A DNA stretch of 11,675 bases, taken from contig PBMJ01000024.1 in the NCBI GenBank assembly GCA_002722525.1, forward strand, positions 3,894-15,568. Reading direction: 5' to 3'. Positions 1-8,392 of the stretch are shown here, in pieces. The translations under genes and the position numbers were made by a program. Each line of letters starts with the position of its first letter. Positions within the stretch are counted from its first letter, which is position 1. The notes below the pieces were generated by a model that saw nothing but the letters and a program-made list of their open reading frames with translations, ran no database searches and was not told where the DNA came from. This DNA is from Acidimicrobiaceae bacterium (GTDB taxonomy: Bacteria > Actinomycetota > Acidimicrobiia > Acidimicrobiales > UBA8592).

Positions 1-2112
1 TCAGGTGGGAAAACACGCCGAGCGGCAAAAATGGTGATTTTAGATGTGGACCATCCCGATATCGAGGAATTCATAGACTCAAAAGTAAGAGAAGAAGAGA
101 AAGCGCGAGCACTCCGATCTGCAGGATTCGATGTCGGCATAGACGGTAAAGATCTATTCTCGTTGCAGTATCAGAACGCAAATAACTCCGTCCGTGTTAG
201 TGACGAGTTTATGAAAGCAGTCGAAAAAGATTTAGATTGGGAACTTGTTTCTAGAACTACTGGCCAAGTAACCCATACGATAAAGGCGCGTGAGTTATTT
301 CGCAAGATAGCAGATGCTGCTTGGAGGTGTGCTGATCCCGGAATTCAGTTTGATTCCACTATTAACAAATGGCATACCACACCTATAAGCGGACGGATCA
401 ATGGAAGTAATCCCTGCAGTGAATATATGCACTTAGACGATTCTGCGTGCAATTTAAGTTCACTTAACTTATTGGCGTTTTTAGATGATAATGCTGATTT
501 TGACGTCGATGGCTTCCGGCATGCTGTTCGACTAATGATTAGCGCCCAAGAAATGCTTGTTTCACGATCTCATTATCCGACAGAAAAAATAAAAGATAAT
601 GCAAATAAATTCAGACAACTGGGCCTCGGTTACACAAATTTAGGGGCGCTGCTAATGGCTCTTGGTATTTCCTACGACTCTGATGAAGCAAGAAGTCTTG
701 CGGCCACCATTACTGCAGTTATGACCGGAGAAGCCTATCGAACTTCCGTGCAGATAGCAGCAAGACTAGGTTCGTACGAAGGATTCGAACTTAATAGCGA
801 TGCAATGCTTTCAGTCTTTGAAATGCATCGTGATGCTGTAAGCCAAATCCTCCCAAGCGAAGTAGTTCCTGCTGCTTTGACAGCTGCTGCTGTAGAAGTT
901 TGGGAGAATGTTGTGCGTTTCTCAGGGCATGATGGTGTTCGCAACGCGCAGGTAACTGTTCTAGCTCCGACTGGCACTATTAGTTTCATGATGGATTGCG
1001 ATACTACTGGAGTTGAGCCAGAACTTGCCCTTAAAAAAACCAAGACGTTGGTTGGTGGAGGGACACTATCGATAGTTAATCAGACGGTAGTTCGCGCTTT
1101 GGAGAATCTGGGATACAGCATTCATCAACGTGAGGAGATTCTTTCACATATCGACAGTCATGGAAGCGCAAAAGAAGCACCTTACCTGAAAGAAGAGCAC
1201 CGAAATGTCTTTGCTTGTTCAATGGGAGATCACGTTATCGAACCTCTTGGCCACGTCAGGATGATGGCGGCTGTTCAACCTTTCCTTTCTGGTGCTATTT
1301 CAAAGACCGCTAATCTTACTCATGATGCTTCCGTGGAAGATATCGAAGCGTTATATATAGATGCTTGGAAGCTTGGTGTAAAAGCGCTTGCTGTTTATCG
1401 TGATAATTGCAAGGTCGCACAGCCGTTAGCTGTAGAAGCCCCAGAGTCGACTAGTTCTATAGTCAATGCTGCCGAGTGGGTTATTTCTTCGATAGAAAGT
1501 CCTCAACGTGAGAGATTACCGAGGTCGCGATCGAGCAAAACATTTGAATTTCGAGTTGCGGATTGCAAGGGATTCGTAACGGTAGGAGAGTACGATGACG
1601 GCCGACCCGGAGAAATCTTTATTCGAGTTAGTAAACAAGGGAGTACGCTGGCCGGAATCATGGATGCCTTCGCTATGGCGATAAGTCACGGCCTCCAATA
1701 TGGTGTGCCGTTAGATGCTTATGTTCGGGCATTTGTGGGTATGCGATTTGAACCGGCAGGAATAACCGATGATCCGGAGCTCCGAATTGCTTCGAGTCTG
1801 ATTGACTATTTGTTTAGACGCTTGTCCATTGAGTACCTTTCCACCGAGCAAAGAGCGCAAATGAATATCTTTACTACTGGAGAGAGAATTCAGCCAACGC
1901 TTCCAGGTATTGAAGAAGCTACTGCTGGCACTGAACGGGGCATTGATATAAAACCAGATCCCCCCTCGGGAGATGCCTATGCAAATACGGAAGAATTACG
2001 TACTTTCATTCGAATAGACTCTCCATTTTGTATGCAGTGTGGAATACAAATGGGTCGATCAGGAAGTTGCTATACATGTCAGAGTTGTGGGAACACGAGC
2101 GGTTGTAGCTAA
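1..2112 (+). CDS. nrdJ: Adenosylcobalamin-dependent (class II) ribonucleotide reductase, 3' part
   Basis: Reduces ribonucleotides to deoxyribonucleotides for DNA synthesis in the cytoplasm, using adenosylcobalamin as radical source and needing no oxygen. The frame is open from base 1, reading S-G-G-K-T-R-R-A-A-K before the first Met at 31. Those residues belong to the conserved core, so the gene starts outside the window and 31 is not its start. 703 codons are visible. Family motifs are N-P-C-S-E from base 409 (active-site Cys and Glu), L-A-P-T-G-T-I-S-F around 961, and a second-half core with S-K-Q-G-S-T-L-A-G and M-R-F-E-P-A-G. The tail from 2029 has six Cys in a C-x2-C ... C-x2-C-x2-C ... 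C arrangement ending S-G-C-S, the usual NrdJ redox or zinc-ribbon-like tail. Stop is TAA at 2110. The assignment is secure; the N-terminal third is not visible. Confidence 0.95.
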   Translation, partial: SGGKTRRAAKMVILDVDHPDIEEFIDSKVREEEKARALRSAGFDVGIDGKDLFSLQYQNANNSVRVSDEFMKAVEKDLDWELVSRTTGQVTHTIKARELFRKIADAAWRCADPGIQFDSTINKWHTTPISGRINGSNPCSEYMHLDDSACNLSSLNLLAFLDDNADFDVDGFRHAVRLMISAQEMLVSRSHYPTEKIKDNANKFRQLGLGYTNLGALLMALGISYDSDEARSLAATITAVMTGEAYRTSVQIAARLGSYEGFELNSDAMLSVFEMHRDAVSQILPSEVVPAALTAAAVEVWENVVRFSGHDGVRNAQVTVLAPTGTISFMMDCDTTGVEPELALKKTKTLVGGGTLSIVNQTVVRALENLGYSIHQREEILSHIDSHGSAKEAPYLKEEHRNVFACSMGDHVIEPLGHVRMMAAVQPFLSGAISKTANLTHDASVEDIEALYIDAWKLGVKALAVYRDNCKVAQPLAVEAPESTSSIVNAAEWVISSIESPQRERLPRSRSSKTFEFRVADCKGFVTVGEYDDGRPGEIFIRVSKQGSTLAGIMDAFAMAISHGLQYGVPLDAYVRAFVGMRFEPAGITDDPELRIASSLIDYLFRRLSIEYLSTEQRAQMNIFTTGERIQPTLPGIEEATAGTERGIDIKPDPPSGDAYANTEELRTFIRIDSPFCMQCGIQMGRSGSCYTCQSCGNTSGCS

Positions 2113-2187
2113 TGGCCGATGCAACCATCCGCCCATGTGAGGAATCTAGTGCGGATAAATCAGGTATAGGGTTTCGTGGAATGCAGC

Positions 2188-3324
2188 ATGGAGGTTGACC
2201 GTCAAAGGCTTCGGTCCTTAAAGGGAGTTAAGTGGTCCAAGTATGGCCCAGACGTCATTCCAGCATGGGTAGCCGATATGGATTTCTCACCTTCACCTAG
2301 GGTTCTCGCAGAGATTCAAAAAATGGTGGATCTTGGCGATTTCGGATATAGATATCACGATGTTGATCTGCTGATTCCGGCTTGGTGCGAGTGGGTCGAA
2401 GAATTGCATGGTTGGCTCCCACCAGCCGAAGAATGTCGAGTTTTTACTTCTTCTATGAATGCGTTGGAAGCGGTGATGCTTTTGCATACAGAGCCAGGTG
2501 ATGGAGTTGTACTCTTCTCACCTATTTATATGCCATTTCGGGCAGCTATCGAACAAGCCGGAAGGACGGTGGTCGACGTCCAGTTACAAGGTCCCGATTG
2601 GAAATTCGATGGCAATAGATTTAAGGACGCACTCGATTCGAAGGCGCGGGTTGTGCTTTTCTGTCAGCCGCATAATCCAACCGGTCATACATATACGAGA
2701 GAGGAGATAAATGACTTTGCTGAAATAGCAGCCGAGCATAATCTTATAGTAATAAGTGATGAAATTTGGGCTGATTTGGTATTCGATGGGAACAAACACT
2801 TATCTTTATTTCCTAATGATGACAACCTGAGCGATAGAACAGTCACTATTGGTTCGGCAAGTAAGGCCTTTAATTTAGCTGGAGCTCGGTGCTGTGTAGC
2901 TCATGTAGGTTCAGTTTCGACGAGGTCACAATTGGCAGAATACCCCGACCACTATTTTGGCCTGCCAAGCTCTTTTGGTTCGGCAGTAACCCTAACAGCA
3001 TGGAAGCATGGTAGGGCGTGGTTGCAGGATGTCAAGGAACAGATTCAACGTAACAGAGACTTCATCTATAGCCGAATACTTGAAGACTCATCAGGTCTTA
3101 CTATGCATTTACCTGAGTCAACTTATCTAGCATGGCTAGATTTTTCGAATACCAGCCTTTCTCGTCAACCCTCAAAAGAGCTACTTCATAAGGCACAGAT
3201 AGCCCTTGAACCTGGAGAGAAATTTGGGGAACAATATGGATCGTTTGCCAGGATGAACTTCGCAACCGGTATCGATATTGTCGAAGAACTTCTTGAACGA
3301 ATGTTCAAGGCATTGAATAGCTAG
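2188..3324 (+). CDS. PatB/MalY-type PLP-dependent aminotransferase family protein (putative C-S lyase)
   Basis: Fold-type I PLP enzyme of the MalY/PatB group, whose studied members cleave C-S bonds (cystathionine beta-lyase, cysteine-S-conjugate beta-lyase). The N-terminus shows the group signature: V-K-W, then P-A-W-V-A-D-M-D-F and later F-G-Y. Counting from the ATG at 2188, H-N-P-T-G supplies Asn163, S-D-E-I-W supplies Asp191 (PLP ring nitrogen), S-A-S-K-A-F-N-L-A-G supplies Lys226 (Schiff base), and Arg355 (R-M-N-F-A-T-G) should bind the substrate carboxylate. Length 378 aa is normal. The start is uncertain: a GTG at 2176 is in frame, adds four residues and has AGGG four bases upstream, while the ATG at 2188 has only GTGGA seven bases upstream. 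It follows nrdJ by about 75 nt on the same strand. True substrate cannot be read from sequence; a plain aminotransferase is possible. Confidence 0.88.
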   Translation: MEVDRQRLRSLKGVKWSKYGPDVIPAWVADMDFSPSPRVLAEIQKMVDLGDFGYRYHDVDLLIPAWCEWVEELHGWLPPAEECRVFTSSMNALEAVMLLHTEPGDGVVLFSPIYMPFRAAIEQAGRTVVDVQLQGPDWKFDGNRFKDALDSKARVVLFCQPHNPTGHTYTREEINDFAEIAAEHNLIVISDEIWADLVFDGNKHLSLFPNDDNLSDRTVTIGSASKAFNLAGARCCVAHVGSVSTRSQLAEYPDHYFGLPSSFGSAVTLTAWKHGRAWLQDVKEQIQRNRDFIYSRILEDSSGLTMHLPESTYLAWLDFSNTSLSRQPSKELLHKAQIALEPGEKFGEQYGSFARMNFATGIDIVEELLERMFKALNS

Positions 3325-3400
3325 GTTTAATCAAATTTTTACTACTGTCCTGCTTTGCTGTCGCATTAGGGAAAGATGAGGTAGAGTTCGAGAAAACCTA

Positions 3401-3408
3401 AAAGGAGG
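3401..3408 (+). promoter_or_regulatory. Strong Shine-Dalgarno of the alcohol dehydrogenase gene
   Basis: AAAGGAGG lies eight bases before the ATG at 3417, a near-perfect match to the 16S rRNA 3' end. It fixes the start and is the strongest ribosome binding site I see in the window, so this gene may be translated more than its neighbours. The 92-nt gap before it (3325-3416) holds a short T run at 3336-3340 without a hairpin, and no promoter I would defend. Confidence 0.8.
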
Positions 3409-3416
3409 ATAGGAAA

Positions 3417-4520
3417 ATGCAAGCAGCAATATTGCGCGATGACAGCGGTTCTTTAAACGTGGAAGACATATCAATAGATAAGCCTCAGAAAAACGAAGTA
3501 CTTGTTCAGACCGTTGCGTCAGGACTCTGCCACAGTGATTTGCATTTTATTGATGGGAGCTGGTCCCACCTTGCTATGTACCCGATGCTCCTCGGCCACG
3601 AAGCTGCAGGTATCGTTCAAGATGTAGGCGAAGACGTAGTAGGAATAGAAGCAGGTGATCACGTCATCAGTTGCCTTTCAATTTTCTGCGGTTATTGTGA
3701 CCGCTGTTTGACGGGTCACAGCTATATCTGCTCTCAACGTCAAGAAATCTCTGGTCGTCCTATGGAAGAGCCGCCACGACTTACCGATAGTGAAGGGGCA
3801 GCGATAAACCAATTCACAGGTTTAGGTTCTTTCGCGCAAGAGATGCTCGTTCATCAAAATGGAGTAGTTAAGATTACCCCAGATATGCCTTTAGACCGTG
3901 CTGCTTTGATTGGATGTGGAGTGACAACTGGTGTTGGAGCTGTTTTCCGAACAGCTGAAGTTAAACCTGGTTCCACCGTTGCTGTCATTGGCTGCGGCGG
4001 GGTTGGAATATCGGCTATCCAAGGAGCGCACCTTGCAGGAGCACGGAAAATTATCGCTGTTGATTTAGAACCACAGAAACTTGAATGGGCTGTCCAACTA
4101 GGAGCTACGCACACCGTTAATCCAAATGATGGAGACCCAGTACTGCAAGTTCTTGAGCTTACCGGTGGAGGAGTGGATTACAGCTTTGAATGTATAGGGC
4201 TCAAACAAACAGCTGAGCAAGCTTTTGGAATGATACGACAGGGGGGTGCCGCAACGATTATCGGAATGGTTCCACTCGGCGAGAATATTGAAGTTTCTGG
4301 GGCGGATTTATTTCTTGGGTCAAAAAAACTTCAGGGTTCAATGATGGGATCCAATAATTTCAAAGTCGATATGCCACATCTATGTGATTTGTATCTTGGT
4401 GGTCGTCTGAAGCTTGATGAAATGGTTTCTCGTACTATCGCCCTCGGCGAAATTAACGATGGCTTTGATGCGATGAAAAACGGTGAAGTGGTTAGAGCAG
4501 TCATAGATTTTGGAACCTGA
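3417..4520 (+). CDS. Zn-dependent alcohol dehydrogenase (MDR superfamily)
   Basis: Medium-chain dehydrogenase/reductase oxidising an alcohol, or reducing an aldehyde, with a nicotinamide cofactor. The catalytic zinc site is complete: Cys38 (G-L-C-H-S-D), His61-Glu62 (G-H-E) and Cys167 (G-C-G-V-T-T-G). The structural zinc lobe is also present, with Cys91, Cys94, Cys97 and Cys105 in C-x2-C-x2-C-x7-C spacing. The Rossmann loop G-C-G-G-V-G is at 192-197, and Asp216 at the end of the second strand (I-A-V-D) predicts NAD(H) over NADP(H). Length 367 aa fits class-III-like and NDMA-dependent actinobacterial enzymes, which this resembles. A bound-cofactor NDMA-type enzyme cannot be told from an ordinary ADH here. 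The start is set by AAAGGAGG at 3401. The GNAT gene follows after 23 nt, so cotranscription is likely. Substrate unknown. Confidence 0.92.
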   Translation: MQAAILRDDSGSLNVEDISIDKPQKNEVLVQTVASGLCHSDLHFIDGSWSHLAMYPMLLGHEAAGIVQDVGEDVVGIEAGDHVISCLSIFCGYCDRCLTGHSYICSQRQEISGRPMEEPPRLTDSEGAAINQFTGLGSFAQEMLVHQNGVVKITPDMPLDRAALIGCGVTTGVGAVFRTAEVKPGSTVAVIGCGGVGISAIQGAHLAGARKIIAVDLEPQKLEWAVQLGATHTVNPNDGDPVLQVLELTGGGVDYSFECIGLKQTAEQAFGMIRQGGAATIIGMVPLGENIEVSGADLFLGSKKLQGSMMGSNNFKVDMPHLCDLYLGGRLKLDEMVSRTIALGEINDGFDAMKNGEVVRAVIDFGT

Positions 4521-4543
4521 ACTATATACAGCAGGGTGAAAAT

Positions 4544-5083
4544 ATGACTGCCTGCCCTACGTTGGAAACAAATCGACTAATTCTCCGCCCGTTTCGCGAT
4601 AATGATCTCGAAAGCTACTTCACTATGATGGATACTCCAGAGTTGCGTAAATCGCTTCGAATCCCCGATGATGAAGGAGTCTCCGAAGCTTGGACTGCTA
4701 TGGCCTGGTGGCTTGGTCAGTGGGAGCTGCGTGGAACAGGACACTGGGCGCTAGAGGAAAAAATATCTGGAAGTTTTATCGGAAGGGCAGGTTTACACAA
4801 TCCTGAACGACATGACTGGCCGGGGGTGGAGGTAGGCTGGGCACTTCACCCCGATTGGTGGGGGTTGGGATATGCTACGGAAGCAGGAGAAGAAGCTGTT
4901 CGATATGGATTCGAAGAACTTGGTCAGGCCTGTCTCTTTAGCACTATTTTGGTAGATAATCATCGGTCCCAGTTAGTAGCTCAAAGATTAGGTTTTGTTT
5001 TGGTCGACACGAAAACGCTCTCTCATTACCCTACGGAACCGCATGGTATTTGGGCGTTGGACAGGGAATTATGGACAGCATGA
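4544..5083 (+). CDS. GNAT family N-acetyltransferase (RimJ/RimL-like)
   Basis: Acetyl-CoA-dependent N-acetyltransferase of the RimJ/RimL branch (Acetyltransf_3 type). The N-terminus L-E-T-N-R-L-I-L-R-P-F (7-17) is the classic opening of that branch. The acetyl-CoA pyrophosphate loop is H-P-D-W-W-G-L-G-Y-A-T-E-A (102-114), and D-N-H-R-S-Q-L-V-A-Q-R-L-G-F is the usual C-terminal segment for this fold. Length 179 aa is typical. AGGGTG about five bases before the ATG supports the start. Its stop overlaps the start of the glucosidase gene by ATGA, so the two are probably translationally coupled. Members of this branch acetylate ribosomal protein N-termini, amino acids, amino sugars or antibiotics; the substrate here cannot be inferred. 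The pairing with a glucosidase hints at, but does not show, a sugar-linked role. Confidence 0.9.
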   Translation: MTACPTLETNRLILRPFRDNDLESYFTMMDTPELRKSLRIPDDEGVSEAWTAMAWWLGQWELRGTGHWALEEKISGSFIGRAGLHNPERHDWPGVEVGWALHPDWWGLGYATEAGEEAVRYGFEELGQACLFSTILVDNHRSQLVAQRLGFVLVDTKTLSHYPTEPHGIWALDRELWTA

Positions 5084-6681
5084 TAAGAAAAGAAAATTCA
5101 GGCTGGTGGGATGGTGGCGTAGGTTACGAAATTTATATCCGGTCGTTCGCTGACAGTAACGGAGATGGAGTAGGGGATCTTCCAGGTATTACTGGAAAGC
5201 TGGAATATCTTTCTTGGCTAGGCGTTGACCTAGTTTGGATTACACCATTTTACCCGTCACCAATGGCAGATTTCGGCTACGACGTAAGCGATTACTGTGG
5301 AGTGGACCCCCTTTTTGGAAAGCTCAACGATTTTGATGCGTTGATCGAAGAAGCACATAGGCAGGAGCTCCGCGTCATTATCGATCTTGTCCCTAATCAT
5401 TCTTCTTTAGAACACTCATGGTTCAAGTCCTCTAGGTCGTCGATAGACAACGATTACAGGGGTTATTATCACTGGAGGGACCCTGCGGCAGATGGAGGAC
5501 CTCCTAACAATTGGGTGTCGCATTTCGGAGGGTCAGCTTGGACATTCGATGAAAAGTCAGGACAATATTACCTTCACCTGTTCCTTCCAGAGCAACCTGA
5601 TCTGAACTGGAACAACCCGAAAGTAATTCAAGAGTTCGATGAGATCCTCAATTTCTGGCTCTCGCGAGACGTCGATGGTTTCCGTATTGATGTGGCACAG
5701 GGGCTTGTGAAGAACATGTTAATGCCCAATAATCCTATTCGCTTTCAGATCACTGAGGATATGAGTCCTCGACAAGTGTTCGCTTCATTTGACCATCGAT
5801 ATGACCTTGACCAAGCTGGAAATCTAGAGATCTTTAGAAGGTGGAGAAACCTTGTAGCGCCTTATGGCTCACTGCTTCTGGGAGAAGTTTACCTTCGTGA
5901 CAATGATCCAAATAGAGTCAGTAGGTATGTGAGTTCAGGGGATGCTTTGCATCGGGCTTTTTACTTTGCCCCAATGCATGTTCCTTGGGATCCTCAATCT
6001 ATGTGGGATACGTTTAGAGATGCCCTTGACGCTGCACCTGAGGACTTGTCTTGGGCTCTAAGCAGCCATGATGACCCTCGTGCTCCGACAAGATTCGGTG
6101 GGGGAGAGGAGGGAAAACAGCGTGCGCTGGCGTATTCAGTTCTTTTATTCTTTCTTCCAGGTTTACCTGTCCTTTATCAAGGAGATGAACTAGGGCTATC
6201 AAGCATCGAATTAAAACAAGAAGAACTCGCTGACCCCGTAGCGATAAGAAATGCTATCGAATCAGATGGCCGAGATGGAGCTAGAACTCCAATACCATGG
6301 AGTGGAGGTTCCGAATTTGGGTTTACGACAGGAACCCCATGGATGCCGATTGGAAATCGCACATATGAGGACACTGTGGAACATCAACAGGCAACAGAAA
6401 ATTCTTGGTTGATGCAGTATCGAAAACTTCTTGCAATCCGTAAGGAAAACCTTGAACTGGATACACCTTTGCGCTGGGTTACAGCAAGAGATAGTGATGT
6501 GATTAGTTTCAGTCGGGGGAAGTTGATCAGCGCATTAAATGTTGGAGACTCCGAACAAACGATCTCCCTTCCAAAAGGAGCGTGGAATTTGGTATTTGTT
6601 GTCGGTGAAGTTTCTTTCAACGGCAGGGAAGTTGCTTTTGGGGAGAATTCTGCAGCTGTACTGGTTTTAGTCAGTCAATGA
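5080..6681 (+). CDS. GH13 alpha-glucosidase (subfamily 30-like; oligo-1,6-glucosidase group)
   Basis: Retaining alpha-glucosidase, probably cytoplasmic since no signal peptide is seen, releasing glucose from short alpha-glucosides such as maltose, sucrose or isomaltose-type sugars. All GH13 regions are visible, numbered from ATG 5080: region I D-L-V-P-N-H (Asp102-His107), region V Q-P-D-L-N (172-176, diagnostic of the oligo-1,6-glucosidase group), region II G-F-R-I-D-V-A with nucleophile Asp204, region III G-E-V with acid/base Glu269, and region IV S-H-D-D with His330-Asp331. The usual Asn before the H-D pair is Ser. Length 533 aa is normal, with a small C-terminal beta domain. A TTG at 5050 could extend it ten residues, but the ATG at 5080 makes an ATGA overlap with the GNAT stop and gives the family-like N-terminus. 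Its 3' end overlaps ribH on the other strand by 15 nt. Exact specificity is unresolved. Confidence 0.93.
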   Translation: MIRKENSGWWDGGVGYEIYIRSFADSNGDGVGDLPGITGKLEYLSWLGVDLVWITPFYPSPMADFGYDVSDYCGVDPLFGKLNDFDALIEEAHRQELRVIIDLVPNHSSLEHSWFKSSRSSIDNDYRGYYHWRDPAADGGPPNNWVSHFGGSAWTFDEKSGQYYLHLFLPEQPDLNWNNPKVIQEFDEILNFWLSRDVDGFRIDVAQGLVKNMLMPNNPIRFQITEDMSPRQVFASFDHRYDLDQAGNLEIFRRWRNLVAPYGSLLLGEVYLRDNDPNRVSRYVSSGDALHRAFYFAPMHVPWDPQSMWDTFRDALDAAPEDLSWALSSHDDPRAPTRFGGGEEGKQRALAYSVLLFFLPGLPVLYQGDELGLSSIELKQEELADPVAIRNAIESDGRDGARTPIPWSGGSEFGFTTGTPWMPIGNRTYEDTVEHQQATENSWLMQYRKLLAIRKENLELDTPLRWVTARDSDVISFSRGKLISALNVGDSEQTISLPKGAWNLVFVVGEVSFNGREVAFGENSAAVLVLVSQ

Positions 6682-7134
6682 CCGGACCATTCGAATCATA
6701 GCAATCGCAGCCTTTGCTGCTGATGTGCCTTTATCTCCGGAGGATCCGTCATGGTCGACGTAACTGCTATCCGATCTTTCTAGGGCTTGTTCGTAGGTGT
6801 TGGTAGTTAACACCCCCAAAGAGATCGGAGTTTTCGTTGAGAGGCTTACTGCTTGGATCCCTCTTATACACTCTCCAGCAACGAAATTAAAATGAGGAGT
6901 TCCACCTTTGACTACAGAGCCTAAAGCAATGATCGCATCTACGTTTGTCTTGTCGATTACCTCTTGGCATGCAAATGGTATTTCGAAAGCGCCGGGGACC
7001 CAACTGACTGATATATCCGTAGTGAAGTCAGAACTATTTTTCAAGTAACTAGATGCGCCGTCTAGTAAGCGATTTGAAATCTCCTCATTGAACGTGCTTA
7101 CGACTATGCCTATACGAAAATTTTCAGAGTTCAC
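6667..7134 (-). CDS. ribH: 6,7-dimethyl-8-ribityllumazine synthase
   Basis: Condenses 5-amino-6-ribitylamino-uracil with 3,4-dihydroxy-2-butanone 4-phosphate to form lumazine, the penultimate step of riboflavin synthesis; family members form pentamers or 60-mer capsids. Landmarks: Phe15 in S-T-F-N (stacks on the pyrimidine), V-P-G-A-F-E-I-P (46-53), G-S-V-V-K-G-G-T-P-H-F with catalytic His81, and P-I-S-L-G-V-L-T-T-N-T-Y-E-Q-A-L-E-R with Arg120 (phosphate contact). The position usually Arg in V-I-R-G is Lys76. Length 155 aa is normal. It starts with GTG, and the start shares GTGA with the ribBA stop, so it is last in the cluster and likely coupled to ribBA. Its 3' end overlaps the convergent glucosidase gene by 15 nt, leaving no room for a dedicated terminator between them. 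Confidence 0.96.
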   Translation of the reverse strand: MNSENFRIGIVVSTFNEEISNRLLDGASSYLKNSSDFTTDISVSWVPGAFEIPFACQEVIDKTNVDAIIALGSVVKGGTPHFNFVAGECIRGIQAVSLSTKTPISLGVLTTNTYEQALERSDSSYVDHDGSSGDKGTSAAKAAIAMIRMVRSLTD

Positions 7135-8366
7135 TCATTCTCCTCAGCTACTTTCCCTTCATCTACGCTAAGGAGGTGGCCCATTCTGTCCTCTTTTGTT
7201 TGGAGGTAGCGGATATTTTCGACATTCGACCCTCCAATAAGAGGTACCCGTTCAACTATTTCGAGATGGTAACCTTCGAGGCCGCCGTATTTTGCAGGGT
7301 TATTTGTTAGGAGGCGCATTTTTGTTATTCCAAGATCCGAAATAATTTGTGCCCCGATTCCGTATTCTCTTGAGTCGACTGGTAGCCCTAAGGCAACATT
7401 GGCCTCGACCGTATCCATTCCTTCGTCTTGAAGTGCATATGCTCTCATTTTATGTCCGAGTCCGATTCCGCGCCCTTCATGCCCTCTTAAATACACAATC
7501 GCCCCATTTCCGGATTCACTAGCGAGTTCCATAGCTAAATCAAGTTGGGAGCCGCAATCACATCTCAATGAGCCAAGAACATCACCTGTTAGACACTCTG
7601 AATGCACGCGAACCAGCGGAGGTTGACTGGGGTCAAAGTTTTCAGTGACAAATGCAAGATGCTCTATGCTGTCAAGAGAGCTACGGTATATATGGGCGGT
7701 AAATTCTCCGTATTTCGTCGGGATTCGCGCAGTGGAGAACCGTTCAACAAGTCGTTCATGACGATTTCTGTACCTAATCAAATCCGCGATTGAAATGATG
7801 GGTATTCCATAGGTTTTGGAGAATTCTATGAGCTCAGGGAGGAGTGCCATGGTCCCATCTTCAGAAACAATTTCTGATATGACTCCCGCAGGTGAGAGTC
7901 CAGCCATGGTTGCTAGATCAACTGCCGCTTCTGTATGGCCAGCTCGTTTAAGAACTCCACCTGCGCGTGCCCGAAGAGGAAAAACGTGGCCAGGTCTAGC
8001 GAAGCCACTGGCGACGACGGTGTCATCGGCAAGGGCTTGACAAGTTAAGGCTCGGTCACTGGCAGATATTCCTGTGGTCGTTCCTTCAGCTACATCTACA
8101 GAAATAGTAAATGCGGTGCCCATTGCTTCAGTATTGTTTGCCACCATTAATGGAAGGTGAAGTGCGTCAGCGCGTTCATTAGTAATTGGGCAACAAACGA
8201 CTCCGCTCGTATGTTTTACCATAAATGCCATATTCTCCGGAGTTACTGTCTCAGCAGCGATAATGAGATCGCCTTCGTTCTCGCGATCTTCGTCATCTAT
8301 TACAATGACAAATTCTCCTGCTGCTATGGCATCAATCGCTTCTCGGATTGTATTCAGTTCGGGCAC
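7131..8366 (-). CDS. ribBA: Bifunctional 3,4-dihydroxy-2-butanone 4-phosphate synthase / GTP cyclohydrolase II
   Basis: Supplies both branches of riboflavin synthesis. The N-terminal half (about 1-200) makes dihydroxybutanone phosphate from ribulose 5-phosphate. It carries I-D-D-E-D-R-E-N-E-G-D-L from residue 23 and G-H-V-F-P-L-R-A-R-A-G-G-V-L-K-R-A-G-H-T-E-A, with the catalytic acidic loop and His. The C-terminal half opens GTP to the diaminopyrimidine. Its zinc ligands are Cys258, Cys269 and Cys271 in H-S-E-C-L-T-G-D ... R-C-D-C, followed by R-G-H-E-G-R-G-I-G-L and L-L-T-N-N-P-A-K-Y. Both active sites look intact, and 411 aa is the usual length for the fused actinobacterial/Bacillus form. 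Start is GTG at 8366, 26 nt after the ribE stop, with only a weak purine-rich ribosome site. No other start I can see fits the family N-terminus better. Confidence 0.97.
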   Translation of the reverse strand: MPELNTIREAIDAIAAGEFVIVIDDEDRENEGDLIIAAETVTPENMAFMVKHTSGVVCCPITNERADALHLPLMVANNTEAMGTAFTISVDVAEGTTTGISASDRALTCQALADDTVVASGFARPGHVFPLRARAGGVLKRAGHTEAAVDLATMAGLSPAGVISEIVSEDGTMALLPELIEFSKTYGIPIISIADLIRYRNRHERLVERFSTARIPTKYGEFTAHIYRSSLDSIEHLAFVTENFDPSQPPLVRVHSECLTGDVLGSLRCDCGSQLDLAMELASESGNGAIVYLRGHEGRGIGLGHKMRAYALQDEGMDTVEANVALGLPVDSREYGIGAQIISDLGITKMRLLTNNPAKYGGLEGYHLEIVERVPLIGGSNVENIRYLQTKEDRMGHLLSVDEGKVAEENE

Positions 8367-8392
8367 GCTATCTACTCTACTTCTATGTTGTC

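Noticed and set aside
31..33. ATG at 31 as the start of nrdJ
   Set aside because: The frame is open to base 1 and codes conserved core residues before this Met, so the gene continues upstream.
735..1043. 102-codon open frame on the - strand inside nrdJ
   Set aside because: It lies opposite well-conserved nrdJ core sequence and its product resembles nothing; a shadow frame.
3854..4114. 86-codon open frame on the - strand inside the alcohol dehydrogenase gene
   Set aside because: It is antisense to the Rossmann domain; a by-product of codon bias.
5050..5079. TTG at 5050 or ATG at 5071 as the start of the glucosidase
   Set aside because: The ATG at 5080 gives a typical ATGA overlap and the family-like N-terminus; the extra residues look like nothing in the family.
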